Counted from the first letter of the stretch, positions 1-8,845 are shown. The stretch is DNA of 64,000 bases from an uncultured Gammaproteobacteria bacterium (GCA_943788815.1 CALSRS010000001.1:1549501-1613500), one strand, 5' to 3'. Notes: generated by a model not told the origin, from the sequence alone. Program-made: numbers and translations.

Positions 1-471
<471 letters not shown>

Positions 472-556
472 TTAGTACAGTTTATTAATTTTATTCAATA
501 AACAATATCACAACCATTTTTGCGGACAACCAGAAAAAAATACCTGGTCAGAATAC

Positions 557-590
557 AAAAAAAAACGACGATAAGCTAAACTTATCACCG
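557..590 (-). terminator. Rho-independent terminator after the Met/His/Cys-rich gene
   Basis: On the minus strand a 10-bp stem (CGGTGATAAG / CTTATCGTCG, two wobble pairs) with a 5-nt loop is followed by a run of nine T. It lies about 30 bp after the stop of the gene at 621-1070 and before the formaldehyde dehydrogenase start, so it separates the two transcripts. Confidence 0.7.
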
Positions 591-620
591 TAATTTATTA
601 ATGCAGAAATTTAATCTATA

Positions 621-1070
621 TTATTCGGCATTCATGCTGCCACCACCCATGCCTTCCATATTGTGGTCCATACCGCCCATGCCTTTCATTCCCCCCATCT
701 CTCCCATGCCTGAGCAACAACTTCCACCCTCCATATTATGCTCCATGCCTCCCATAGCAGCACAGCAGCCACCACCTTCCATGTTATGGTCCATAGCTCC
801 CATCTTATGTTCCATAGGCGCAGAACTGATGACATTTTCCAGGAGGATGCGCATTCCTTCTGCCAGTTTGCGTTCAGCACCACGATGATCGCCATTTTTA
901 TGCAAGGCCAGGCCCTCATCCTTTAATATAATTACCTGTGACCTTTGATCGGTAGACAGCTCCATTCTTACCAGGGCTGCGTCTATAGCCTCGGCATCTT
1001 TTACACAGTGAGCAGCCATTACGCTGACCGTACTTAACAATAATGATAAAAGTAAAATTAATCTGTTCAT
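621..1070 (-). CDS. Exported Met/His/Cys-rich repeat protein, probable metal-binding
   Basis: The 149-residue product starts with a typical signal peptide (about residues 1-20, ending SVMAA), so it should be periplasmic or secreted. Residues 21-80 look like a small helical domain. From about residue 84 the chain becomes a low-complexity tail with three MxHNMEGG-type units, each carrying Met and His, two of them followed by a CC pair (GGGCCAAMGG, GGSCCSGMG). Such Met/His/Cys spacing suggests binding of soft metals such as copper; this is inference from composition. AGGAG lies 9 bp before the ATG. The gene follows pobA on the same strand after an 86-bp gap and ends in its own terminator. I do not recognise a named family. 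Confidence 0.8.
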   Translation of the reverse strand: MNRLILLLSLLLSTVSVMAAHCVKDAEAIDAALVRMELSTDQRSQVIILKDEGLALHKNGDHRGAERKLAEGMRILLENVISSAPMEHKMGAMDHNMEGGGCCAAMGGMEHNMEGGSCCSGMGEMGGMKGMGGMDHNMEGMGGGSMNAE

Positions 1071-1156
1071 ATCGATCCACTCCTAATGTTATGCATTGAT
1101 ACAATTTTAGAATACCTGCATTTCAACAATATGATGCAGGTCATAAAACCAGCTGA

Positions 1157-2338
1157 TCAGAACAGTCCTACGTAGTTTTCGGCCAAAGCGGTTGATGCGT
1201 GCAAAGATGTCGTCACGTGACGTAACTGTGATAATTGTAATTGTGCCTGGTATGGATCATTGTCACTAAACTTATGTAGCATATGGGTCATCGACCATGA
1301 AAAATATTGTGCATGCCACACATGAGGCAGACAATCTTTGGTATAAGAATCTAGATATGATCTATTATTTTTTTTAATTTTTTCTTCAATCGCACTACTT
1401 AGTATCCGCACATCTCTAAGGGCAAGATTAAGTCCTTTTGCACCAGTAGGTGGAACTATATGGGCAGAATCTCCCGCAAGAAATAGATTGCCAAATTGCA
1501 TGGGATCGGCAATAAACCCACGCATTGGGGTAATGCCTTTTTCCAGTATAGTACCTTCATTCAATGTAAAGCCTTCTTCCAGCTCCATTCTGTCCTGTAA
1601 TTCAGACCAGATCCGATCATCGGACCAGTTATTTACATTATCTTCTACATTACATTGAACATAATTTCTGACCAGAGATGGTGATCGCATACTGTGTAAG
1701 GCAAACCCCTTTTCATGATTGGCATAAATTACATTATCGGTTGATGGGGTGGCTTCTGCGAGAATTCCTAACCAGGCAAATGGAAATGCATGCTCATAAA
1801 TTGACAATTTGTTAGTGGGGATAGATTGCCTGGATACACCATGAAAACCATCACACCCTGCAATAATATCGCATTGAATATGATATTCGCTTCCTTCATG
1901 TAAATAACATATTTCAGGTTTATCTGTTTCTATATCATTCAGTTGAACATCGGAGACTTGAAAGTAAATCGGCCTTTTTTCTTTATCAACATGTGCCATC
2001 ACCAGATCCTTGACTATCTCCTGCTGTCCATAAACCATAATTTCCTTGCCAGTTAAACCAGTCAAATCAATCATGTGGCTAGTCTTGTCATACCTAAGTT
2101 CGACCGCGTGGTGGACCATACCTTCCTTCATCATTCGCCCACCCACACCTATTTGATTTAACAGGTCAACCGTCCCAGATTCCAGCACACCAGCTCGCAC
2201 ACGCTGCTCAATATACTCTCTACTTTGATTTTCAATAATGATGGAATCTATTCCACAAAGTGACAAGATACGGGATAGCGTTAAGCCCGCAGGGCCTGAG
2301 CCTATGATTCCAACCTGAGTTTTGACGACTTTTTTCAA
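1157..2338 (-). CDS. pobA: 4-hydroxybenzoate 3-monooxygenase
   Basis: This flavoprotein hydroxylates 4-hydroxybenzoate to protocatechuate using NAD(P)H and O2, feeding the beta-ketoadipate pathway. The 393-residue length fits the family. Motifs are the FAD dinucleotide fold GSGPAGL at 13-19, the GCDGFHG (DG) motif near 160, and the second FAD motif AGDSAHIVPPTGAKGLN near 286-302. The N-terminal stretch QRVRAGVLESGTVDLL is characteristic of PobA. The only reasonable start is a TTG, since the next Met lies beyond the FAD motif. An AEC-family transporter gene is 30 bp upstream on the same strand, probably co-transcribed. No PobR-type regulator and no ring-cleavage genes lie in this window. Confidence 0.93.
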   Translation of the reverse strand: MKKVVKTQVGIIGSGPAGLTLSRILSLCGIDSIIIENQSREYIEQRVRAGVLESGTVDLLNQIGVGGRMMKEGMVHHAVELRYDKTSHMIDLTGLTGKEIMVYGQQEIVKDLVMAHVDKEKRPIYFQVSDVQLNDIETDKPEICYLHEGSEYHIQCDIIAGCDGFHGVSRQSIPTNKLSIYEHAFPFAWLGILAEATPSTDNVIYANHEKGFALHSMRSPSLVRNYVQCNVEDNVNNWSDDRIWSELQDRMELEEGFTLNEGTILEKGITPMRGFIADPMQFGNLFLAGDSAHIVPPTGAKGLNLALRDVRILSSAIEEKIKKNNRSYLDSYTKDCLPHVWHAQYFSWSMTHMLHKFSDNDPYQAQLQLSQLRHVTTSLHASTALAENYVGLF

Positions 2339-2368
2339 TCTACCAATCTTTCTTTTTAAATATCAATG

Positions 2369-3241
2369 CTATGTCAAAATAGCCAATAGCATGGGTATTG
2401 TTATTACGGAAATTACTGTGGAGACAACGACAAAACTTGCAACTTCCTCTGGGTCTTTTTCGTACATTTGTGAATATACATAATTATAAACTGCGACTGG
2501 CATAGAACATTGTAATACAAATGCCCCCTTTGCCGCCCCTGTAAAACCAAATAATTCTGCGATAGTAAATCCTGCTGCCATACCCATGCTGATTCTTAAT
2601 AAGGAAAGCCAGCTGGATCTTGAAATCGTAGTCACTGGTATTGTCGCCAGTGATGTTCCTAACATCAATAACATCAACGGTATCGTCAATCCTGACAGGA
2701 TCTCAAGTGTATTGTCCAACCAAACTGGTAAGGTTAGCTGAAATGCAAATACGATAATACCCAGAATAACAGCAGGAATAACCGGGTTTGACAAGACAGT
2801 ACGCCACTTCCCTGTACCCGCTGAAATTGTCTGTCCTATCGTATGATTACTGATGGCCACCACAGCAAAGATCGCAATGGCATAATTTAATCCGACTTCA
2901 CCAAAGGCATAGTATGAAAGTGGCAGGCCAAGATTTCCTGTATTTGGAAAAGACAATGATGGCAGATAGACACTATAGGGTAAGCCTGTGATTTTTAATA
3001 CTATTGCTCCAACAATCAGAAAAAAAAGGATCGCAATAAAAGTAGCACCACCGACCACAGCCAGTGCCTTGGGATCCACAGTAGTATGGCTAAGATTATA
3101 AAAAATAAGAACAGGCGTACCTATCATTCCTACTAGAAACGTTATGGTTTTTTTATCAAATGGCCGGTTCGTTATAGCGATGAAATAACCTAATAGTACG
3201 GCCAGTAACACTGGAAGTGCTGCTGCGAGTATTACCTGCAT
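2369..3241 (-). CDS. AEC-family (auxin efflux carrier-like) transporter
   Basis: The 290-residue protein is hydrophobic throughout, with about ten membrane segments in two halves, as in the auxin-efflux-carrier/malonate transporter family. Family-typical pieces are FPNTGNLGLPLSYYAFG in the first half and LQCSMPVAVYNYVYSQMY in the second. Members move organic anions across the inner membrane; the substrate here cannot be read from sequence. It precedes pobA by 30 bp on the same strand, so an aromatic acid or a related metabolite is a plausible cargo (inference). GGAAAG lies upstream of the ATG. Confidence 0.85.
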   Translation of the reverse strand: MQVILAAALPVLLAVLLGYFIAITNRPFDKKTITFLVGMIGTPVLIFYNLSHTTVDPKALAVVGGATFIAILFFLIVGAIVLKITGLPYSVYLPSLSFPNTGNLGLPLSYYAFGEVGLNYAIAIFAVVAISNHTIGQTISAGTGKWRTVLSNPVIPAVILGIIVFAFQLTLPVWLDNTLEILSGLTIPLMLLMLGTSLATIPVTTISRSSWLSLLRISMGMAAGFTIAELFGFTGAAKGAFVLQCSMPVAVYNYVYSQMYEKDPEEVASFVVVSTVISVITIPMLLAILT

Positions 3242-3430
3242 AGTGTGCTTTCCATGTAAATTTGAATTTATTGAGTTATTAAATTATTCATATTATATGC
3301 CCCTGCTTCCATAATAACGAAAATATCAAATTTATCGATACGCAAGATCATATAAATAATACCTAATGCCACCTTATTGCATGTAGTTTATTTACTTTTT
3401 CATGATTTAGTTTTATCTTTACCCTATTAA

Positions 3431-3465
3431 TGAAACTGCATTAAGCAAACCCCTATAATAAGACA
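3431..3465 (+). promoter_or_regulatory. Promoter candidate directly abutting the cyclic-nucleotide-domain gene
   Basis: A perfect TATAAT at 3454-3459 is followed by only five bases before the ATG at 3465. Initiation at the usual distance would begin at or next to the A of the ATG, giving a leaderless mRNA. The -35 region (TGAAAC at 3431-3436, 17-bp spacer) is weak. No Shine-Dalgarno sequence is seen. Confidence 0.45.
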
Positions 3466-3968
3466 TGGTCAAAGCTGACTCATACATAGAAACTGGAAAA
3501 GCACTTCCTGTCGAACAGGTCATGGCGCTGATGAACGCTTCTAATTTTTTTTCAGGCTACGATGATGATGACATAAAATTATTATCAGAGTGGGTCAACG
3601 CCTATTCGATCCCTTCCGGTGAGTTTATTTTAAAGGAAGGCAAGGGAGATAACTGTCTATGCATCTTGGTTGAGGGAGCGGTGGACATTTATAAAGAAAC
3701 CGACCCCGATAAACATTTAAAAATTGCCTCAGTCGGTCCCCATGAGCCTATAGGTGAAATGGGTGTGGTAGACGGAGAACCTTTTTCAGCCTCCGTAATC
3801 ACGTCTACAGACTCTACTGTTTTGATCATAACCAAGAGAGATTTTGACACTCTTACAGAGAAAAATGAAAAACTTGGGCTAAGAATGCTCAGAAAGATTG
3901 CACGTATAATCAGTGCAAGGTTACGCAGTACTACCGGCCGTTTGGCAGACCTCCTCTCCAATCGTTAA
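3465..3968 (+). CDS. Stand-alone cyclic-nucleotide-binding-domain (Crp-like sensor fold) protein
   Basis: The 167-residue protein has one cNMP-binding beta-roll (about residues 25-140, with GEFILKEGKGDNCLCILVEGAVDIYKE) followed by a C-terminal helix. There is no DNA-binding helix-turn-helix, so it is not a Crp-type transcription factor. In the phosphate-binding cassette (about 98-112, GEMGVVDGEPFSASV) the Arg that normally contacts the cyclic phosphate is missing. It may therefore bind no cyclic nucleotide or a different ligand, and could act through protein contacts. It is monocistronic between divergent and convergent neighbours. The start follows a TATAAT box by five bases. Confidence 0.85.
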   Translation: MVKADSYIETGKALPVEQVMALMNASNFFSGYDDDDIKLLSEWVNAYSIPSGEFILKEGKGDNCLCILVEGAVDIYKETDPDKHLKIASVGPHEPIGEMGVVDGEPFSASVITSTDSTVLIITKRDFDTLTEKNEKLGLRMLRKIARIISARLRSTTGRLADLLSNR

Positions 3969-3987
3969 AGTGTAAAAAACATTCCCT

Positions 3988-5304
3988 TCAATCAAGCTGG
4001 TCACTTTTAATCAGGTATTGAGCAAGACCGGCGATGACAAATGGAATTGCGAATAAGGTAAATATTAAAAATACAGGCATATCCATACCAATAGCTATAC
4101 CACCCAGGGCAGGTGAAATAACTGCGCCAAACCGTCCAAGCCCGATCCCCCATCCCACCCCCGTAGTTCTGATCTCCATGGGATAGATTCTTGCAGCGAC
4201 AGAATATAGCCCGACAAATCCACCTTGTACAAAAAAACCAAGGACAAACAGTAAGAGCATATATAACATTACACTCAGGTCTACATTTCCAAAAATAATC
4301 ATTAAGACCGAAGATAAAAACATGAATATAAGAATCATACGTCGCAAACCAAACATACTGGATATGTATCCCAGGGTCACAATTCCAAAAAATGATCCAA
4401 AATTGAAAATTGCACCGGAATAAGCGCCTTGCGCCTGAGTTAATCCACTATCTTCTGCAATCTTTGGTATCCAGCTCATCAAAAAGTACAAGGTAAAAAA
4501 AGCCAGAAAGAATGATATCCAGAGTTTGATTGTTGAATCTCGCATCTCACTCGTCATGAGTGATTTTATATTTCCGACCACTGATCCATCTCCTTTCAGA
4601 GAGGAGTTTTGTTTATTATCAGGCAAGGCTTCAATTAAATCATATTTAAGCTTCGCTAGAATTCGGTTTGTTTCCTTAAGTGCGCCAGATGGTTGTTTGT
4701 GTAAAAGAAATTCCAACGATTCTGGCATAAATAAAAATACAAGTGGAAATAACAATGTTGATAACAAACCACCTACAAGAAACATGGAACCCCACCCGTA
4801 AGCCGGTATGAGTTCTGCCGCAAACAAACCGGTTAAGGTTGCACCAACGGGATAGCCGCCCAATACAAAACCGATGGCGAGATTTCGATGTTTATTGGAA
4901 GAAAATTCTGCAGCCATAGATGTCAAGCTAGCCAACATAGAACCTATACCCAGACCGGTAAATAACCTTAGTCCAATTAATTGAGGTATTGTAGTTGCAA
5001 ACGCTGTTAATAACATTCCCGCAGACAGGGTAATAAGACTCAATAAAACCATTTTCCGTCTTCCGATAACATCGGTAAATGGAGATATAAACATTGCACC
5101 AGTTGCCATACCGACCAGTGCCGCGCTGAAGACCATGCCAAAGGATTGCGCTGAAACGCCCCATTCGCTCATAATCCTGGGGGCCACAAAAGACGCAACC
5201 ACAACATCCATACCATCAAGCATATTTAAGGTAAAACATAAAAACAAAATCATCAGCTGAGTATGCGTCATTGGACGTTCACCAATTAATTTCTGAATAT
5301 TCAT
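3988..5304 (-). CDS. MFS transporter, aromatic acid:H+ symporter type
   Basis: About twelve membrane segments and the MFS loop signature GRRKMVLLS (after FTDVI) identify a major facilitator. The N-terminal pattern NMLDGMDVVVASFVAPRIM matches the aromatic acid:H+ symporter family (PcaK/BenK relatives), in which an Asp in the first helix (LDGMD) is functionally important. Imported aromatic acids would feed enzymes such as PobA encoded nearby. The frame can be extended 16 codons upstream, but AGGAG sits just before the ATG at 5304, giving 438 residues, typical for the family. It is divergent from the alpha/beta hydrolase gene across an 87-bp gap, suggesting shared regulation. Confidence 0.88.
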   Translation of the reverse strand: MNIQKLIGERPMTHTQLMILFLCFTLNMLDGMDVVVASFVAPRIMSEWGVSAQSFGMVFSAALVGMATGAMFISPFTDVIGRRKMVLLSLITLSAGMLLTAFATTIPQLIGLRLFTGLGIGSMLASLTSMAAEFSSNKHRNLAIGFVLGGYPVGATLTGLFAAELIPAYGWGSMFLVGGLLSTLLFPLVFLFMPESLEFLLHKQPSGALKETNRILAKLKYDLIEALPDNKQNSSLKGDGSVVGNIKSLMTSEMRDSTIKLWISFFLAFFTLYFLMSWIPKIAEDSGLTQAQGAYSGAIFNFGSFFGIVTLGYISSMFGLRRMILIFMFLSSVLMIIFGNVDLSVMLYMLLLFVLGFFVQGGFVGLYSVAARIYPMEIRTTGVGWGIGLGRFGAVISPALGGIAIGMDMPVFLIFTLFAIPFVIAGLAQYLIKSDQLD

Positions 5305-5391
5305 GTTTCTCCTAAATATACTTTTTATGAAATTATTAATTAATGGAATCAATATAAGATAATATATAAATATTTGACAGGGAAAATTCTA

Positions 5392-6102
5392 ATGAAAACT
5401 TATGTCCTGCTACACGGCGCATGGCATGGTTCATGGTGCTGGAATAAGGTCATCCCTTTACTAAGGACAAAAGGTGATACAGTAATAACGCCTGATATTC
5501 CCTGGACATTTGATAACTTATATCCAAATCGGTCAATAGACATGAATTTATTTGCAGCTCAGTTATGCGAATTAATCGTTGATCTGAATGTTCAGGTGAT
5601 TCTGGTAGGACATTCTATGGCGGGATTATTGTCATCTATTATTATATCCAAAATACCCGATCATATTTCCTCTGCATTTTATATCTGCGGTTTTATCCCG
5701 GCACATGGTCAGTGTATTAATGATCTTGAATCAATAATGTCAAACTCAACGATAGCCTCAAATATGTTTCTTGATCAAAAGAAGCGTTCTATGATTGTGC
5801 CAGATACTTGTATTAAGGAAGGCTTCTTTCATGATTGTAATGAGATTGACTACAATTTCGTAAAACAACGAATTAAACCACAACTGGTTTCTACCTTTTT
5901 GCACACAATGGACATTGATTACAGTAAGCTAACTGATACCAGGAAAATTTATATTGAGTGCAAGGACGACAAGGCAGTCCCAATACTGGCACAACGTGAA
6001 ATGCAAAAGAATACAAATATTGATCAGACATTATCTCTTCCCTGCGGACATTCTCCATTTTTTTCCCTGCCTGAAAAATTAGTCCAATTACTTTATAGCT
6101 AA
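5392..6102 (+). CDS. Alpha/beta-hydrolase, methyl-salicylate-esterase/hydroxynitrile-lyase-like
   Basis: The 236-residue protein opens with the oxyanion-hole motif LLHGAWHGSWCW. It has the nucleophile elbow GHSMAG (Ser at about residue 79), a candidate acidic residue in ECKDDKAVP, and the catalytic His in CGHSPFF near the C-terminus. The HGAWHGSWCW form is typical of esterases related to plant methyl-salicylate esterase and hydroxynitrile lyase. It is divergent from an aromatic-acid transporter, so hydrolysis of an aromatic ester is a sensible guess, not a demonstrated role. An upstream in-frame TTG exists; the ATG with GGAAAA upstream is preferred. Confidence 0.85.
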   Translation: MKTYVLLHGAWHGSWCWNKVIPLLRTKGDTVITPDIPWTFDNLYPNRSIDMNLFAAQLCELIVDLNVQVILVGHSMAGLLSSIIISKIPDHISSAFYICGFIPAHGQCINDLESIMSNSTIASNMFLDQKKRSMIVPDTCIKEGFFHDCNEIDYNFVKQRIKPQLVSTFLHTMDIDYSKLTDTRKIYIECKDDKAVPILAQREMQKNTNIDQTLSLPCGHSPFFSLPEKLVQLLYS

Positions 6103-6229
6103 CAAATACAATAGGCGTTGCTTAATCACAACGGTTAAATAAGGATTGAATTTTAATTCAGTTATAGATAGTGTTTATCACTAAATAGTTTTTATGGATT
6201 AAAAACAATAATAAAGGGGTGTGTTAAAA

Positions 6230-6901
6230 ATGGACCAACTACAGGCATTCCACCATTTATCCAGCCAGGTCAAAATTTTATATAACCAATCGGTTGTTAC
6301 ATTTTTATTTCCTATCGTATTTGCCCCTGCAGTTTGTGGCTTGTTATGGGACATATCCAATCACCAATTACTGCTAATTTGGTGCAGTGTTGTCGTCATT
6401 TACTCCATTGCCCGTTATTTCATCATTTGGATACAGAAGAAAGAGGGCATTACCCCTGACAATGTTAACAAATGGCTGGATTTATTTATCGCCAGTGTAT
6501 TTATATCAGGATTATTATGGGGTGCTGCATGTATTATCCTGGTTCCTTATGAACATGACAGACTCATAGAGTTTACCTTATACAACAGCCTGACCATGTT
6601 AATTGTCTGCGGCCTGGTTGCTGGCGCAGTTGTAACTTACTCAGTTAATAAATGGGTGATCTTTTTTTATGCTTTCCCGGCACTGGTTCCCCCTGCGATT
6701 TATCTTATGATCCTGGGAGATAAATACAATAGCGCACTGGGTGGGTTCGTTCTTTTATATTTTATTTTTATTACTGCATCATCGATTAGATTAAACAAAC
6801 AGTATGTTTACTATATAAACATAGAATTTGAGATGATTATGCTAAAGGAAAAATTACGCAAATATCTGGAACAGTCTGATAAACATAAAATTTCCAGATA
6901 A
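6230..6901 (+). CDS. Six-TM membrane protein resembling a detached sensor domain
   Basis: Six hydrophobic segments span roughly residues 20-190, followed by a short charged helix (FEMIMLKEKLRKYLEQ) that ends the protein at 223 residues. The pattern resembles the membrane input modules that precede GGDEF or histidine-kinase domains, with the tail sitting where a signalling helix would begin, but no output domain follows before the stop. AAGGGG precedes the ATG; a GTG nine bases upstream would sit on top of that sequence and is less likely. A PP2C phosphatase gene follows after 38 bp, so the protein may be the membrane partner of the phosphatase/kinase pair (inference). Family not recognised. 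Confidence 0.75.
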   Translation: MDQLQAFHHLSSQVKILYNQSVVTFLFPIVFAPAVCGLLWDISNHQLLLIWCSVVVIYSIARYFIIWIQKKEGITPDNVNKWLDLFIASVFISGLLWGAACIILVPYEHDRLIEFTLYNSLTMLIVCGLVAGAVVTYSVNKWVIFFYAFPALVPPAIYLMILGDKYNSALGGFVLLYFIFITASSIRLNKQYVYYINIEFEMIMLKEKLRKYLEQSDKHKISR

Positions 6902-6903
6902 TT

Positions 6904-6933
6904 TTAACCGACGTTTCAGTATTAAACTATACT
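6904..6933 (+). promoter_or_regulatory. Promoter candidate for the PP2C-kinase pair
   Basis: TTAACC (6904-6909) and TATACT (6928-6933) are spaced 18 bp apart. The phosphatase ATG begins six bases after the -10 box, so the transcript would be leaderless or nearly so. No Shine-Dalgarno sequence is present before this ATG. Confidence 0.4.
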
Positions 6934-6939
6934 ACACAT

Positions 6940-7755
6940 ATGAGTTCCAACAGTAAGCTTCCATGTGTACTGTGCTGCAAGGAAAATATTTCTGATAGCA
7001 AAAGTATCGCTACTAATCTAGGAGTGGTTTCGTATTTTACTGTTTGTTCTCCTGAAAAAGCTGTGGACAACGAAGACGCTATTGCAATTATTCAACCCGA
7101 TAATGAATCTTTAGTACTTGCAGTAGCTGATGGTGTCGGTGGTCAGCCTTCCGGTGCACAGGCATCTAATAGTCTTGTCAGAAGCATTAAGAAGGCATGC
7201 GCAAGTTATAAAGATGACAATATGGAATTACGAGATGCCCTTTTGTCGGGAATAGAAAAGGCAAATAATGAAATTATCGGGTTAAATATCGGCGCCGCCA
7301 CTACTCTTGCTGCTGTTGAAATACATAATTCATTTATCAGGACATATCATGTTGGTGATTCTGCAATTCTAGTTGTTGGCCAGAGAGGTAAATTAATTCT
7401 GGAAACGGTATTACATTCGCCAACAGGTTATGCAGTCGAGTCTGGATTAATGTCAGAAGATGAGGCGCTACAACATGAAGACAGGAATATCGTATCTAAT
7501 GTTATTGGCACAAAAGATATGCATATTTCCATGAGCATGCCCGTTAAATTAAAAAAATTCGATACCGTTCTGCTTGCTACCGATGGATTAATTGACAATA
7601 TTGATAAAGTTACAATTATTGAATCGATTAGAAAAGGACCATTACAATACTGTCTTAGCAACATGTGCAATATCATAAATAATAAAATTAACTCTGAAGA
7701 TCCTTCATACAAGGCCGATGATACAAGTTGCATCCTTTTTAGAAGAAATAATTAA
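6940..7755 (+). CDS. PP2C-family serine/threonine protein phosphatase
   Basis: The 271-residue soluble protein carries the PP2C metal-binding motifs in order: DNEDA near residue 43, VADGVGGQPSG near 66, TTLAAV near 125, HVGDSAI near 137, LATDGLIDN near 210 and DDTSC near the end. All acidic metal ligands are present, so it should be an active Mn/Mg-dependent phosphatase. A Cys-rich N-terminal tail (PCVLCC) precedes the domain. A kinase gene starts one base after its stop, a pairing usual for opposing Ser/Thr phosphorylation switches. No type VI secretion or cell-wall genes are nearby to suggest a target. Confidence 0.9.
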   Translation: MSSNSKLPCVLCCKENISDSKSIATNLGVVSYFTVCSPEKAVDNEDAIAIIQPDNESLVLAVADGVGGQPSGAQASNSLVRSIKKACASYKDDNMELRDALLSGIEKANNEIIGLNIGAATTLAAVEIHNSFIRTYHVGDSAILVVGQRGKLILETVLHSPTGYAVESGLMSEDEALQHEDRNIVSNVIGTKDMHISMSMPVKLKKFDTVLLATDGLIDNIDKVTIIESIRKGPLQYCLSNMCNIINNKINSEDPSYKADDTSCILFRRNN

Positions 7756-7756
7756 A

Positions 7757-8488
7757 ATGGCAAAAAATAATATTAATTATATTGAGAGCTTTGATCTCAA
7801 TCCAGGCAGAATTATTGCCAATAAGTACGAAATCATTGAAAAACTTGGCGGCGGCTGGGAGGGTGAAGTCTACAAGATTATAGAGCGAGATATGGGAATC
7901 ATCAGGGCCGCAAAATTATTTTATCCGCAGAGAAATTTACGTGACAAAACGGCCAGGCTTTATGCCAAAAAACTTCATTTACTTCGTCATTGCCCTATTA
8001 TTATCCAGTACCACAATAGAGAAAAAATTAGTTTTAGAAAATTACCAATAACCGTATTAATTTCTGAATATGTTGAAGGAGAAAAATTATCTGATTTTCT
8101 TTGCAGGCAAAAAGGAAAAAGATTACAGGCATTTCAGGCAATTCATCTTTTACATGCGCTGACAACGGGCATGGAACAGATACACTCTGCACGTGAATAT
8201 CATGGTGATCTACATACGGATAATATCATCATTAATCGTTATGGACTGGGGTTTGATCTGAAAGTAATCGATTTTTATCACTGGACCGCATCGAAAAGAG
8301 AAAATATGCAAAACGACATTCTAGATATGATAAGAATATTCTATGACGTTCTTGGCGGGGCCAAATACTATCCAAATCAACCAGACAATATTAAATATAT
8401 TTGTTGTGGGCTGAAAAAAGGATTGATACTGAAAAAATTTCCTTCTACAGCCAGATTAAGGGAATACCTGGAAACTATGATTTGGTGA
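7757..8488 (+). CDS. Small divergent protein-kinase-like protein
   Basis: The 243-residue protein is a minimal kinase fold. It has a Gly-rich loop LGGGWEGEVYK near residue 27, a VAIK-type Lys in AAKLFYP near 52, a catalytic loop HGDLHTDNI near 149, and a metal-binding Asp in VIDFYHW near 171 where most kinases have DFG. The HGDxHxxN loop resembles atypical and antibiotic-kinase-like members rather than classic HRD Ser/Thr kinases. There is no transmembrane or sensor extension. An upstream in-frame start would overlap the phosphatase by 38 bp; the ATG one base after the phosphatase stop is preferred. Translation is almost certainly coupled. It likely opposes the neighbouring PP2C enzyme (inference). 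Confidence 0.82.
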   Translation: MAKNNINYIESFDLNPGRIIANKYEIIEKLGGGWEGEVYKIIERDMGIIRAAKLFYPQRNLRDKTARLYAKKLHLLRHCPIIIQYHNREKISFRKLPITVLISEYVEGEKLSDFLCRQKGKRLQAFQAIHLLHALTTGMEQIHSAREYHGDLHTDNIIINRYGLGFDLKVIDFYHWTASKRENMQNDILDMIRIFYDVLGGAKYYPNQPDNIKYICCGLKKGLILKKFPSTARLREYLETMIW

Positions 8489-8503
8489 ATTTAGTATTTG
8501 AAT

Positions 8504-8845
8504 CTAGTCACCAATTTTTTTATTGAAATGAGGTACTGAATCCTTGTCCCCTGATTTCATATATCGTTTTTCACCATCAATAGCTGTGACGTTTTCATAA
8601 ACCCCTTCTTCACGCTTTACAAGTTTTGTAAATCCCGCATTTTTCAACTCACTATTGGATGTCTGTATGGCGATGGCCGGCGCCTTTTTCATTACCCGTT
8701 CTATATGTTCTGTAGGATCGGTATCACCCAGCGATATCTGTCCAACATAACAAAGCTCACCCCAGGTTTTTAATTTTGCCTGTATCGTATGACTGACTTC
8801 TACAGTTTTCCCGTTTGCTTCACAATAGTAGGTATATACTGGCAT
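8504..8845 (-). CDS. FmdB-like protein of the formate dehydrogenase operon
   Basis: The 113-residue protein begins MPVYTYYCEANGKTVEV, matching the opening of FmdB-family zinc-ribbon proteins. The usual paired CxxC knuckles are reduced to single cysteines (Cys8 and the Cys of WGELC), so a complete zinc ribbon is doubtful. It lies 17 bp downstream of fdsD on the same strand and is the last gene of the operon. Its position suggests a role in the assembly or control of formate dehydrogenase, but none can be read from the sequence. Confidence 0.75.
   Translation of the reverse strand: MPVYTYYCEANGKTVEVSHTIQAKLKTWGELCYVGQISLGDTDPTEHIERVMKKAPAIAIQTSNSELKNAGFTKLVKREEGVYENVTAIDGEKRYMKSGDKDSVPHFNKKIGD

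Noticed and set aside
601-888. Pro/Met-rich plus-strand ORF
   Set aside because: It is the antisense of the Met/His/Cys-rich exported protein, whose signal peptide and terminator support the minus-strand gene.
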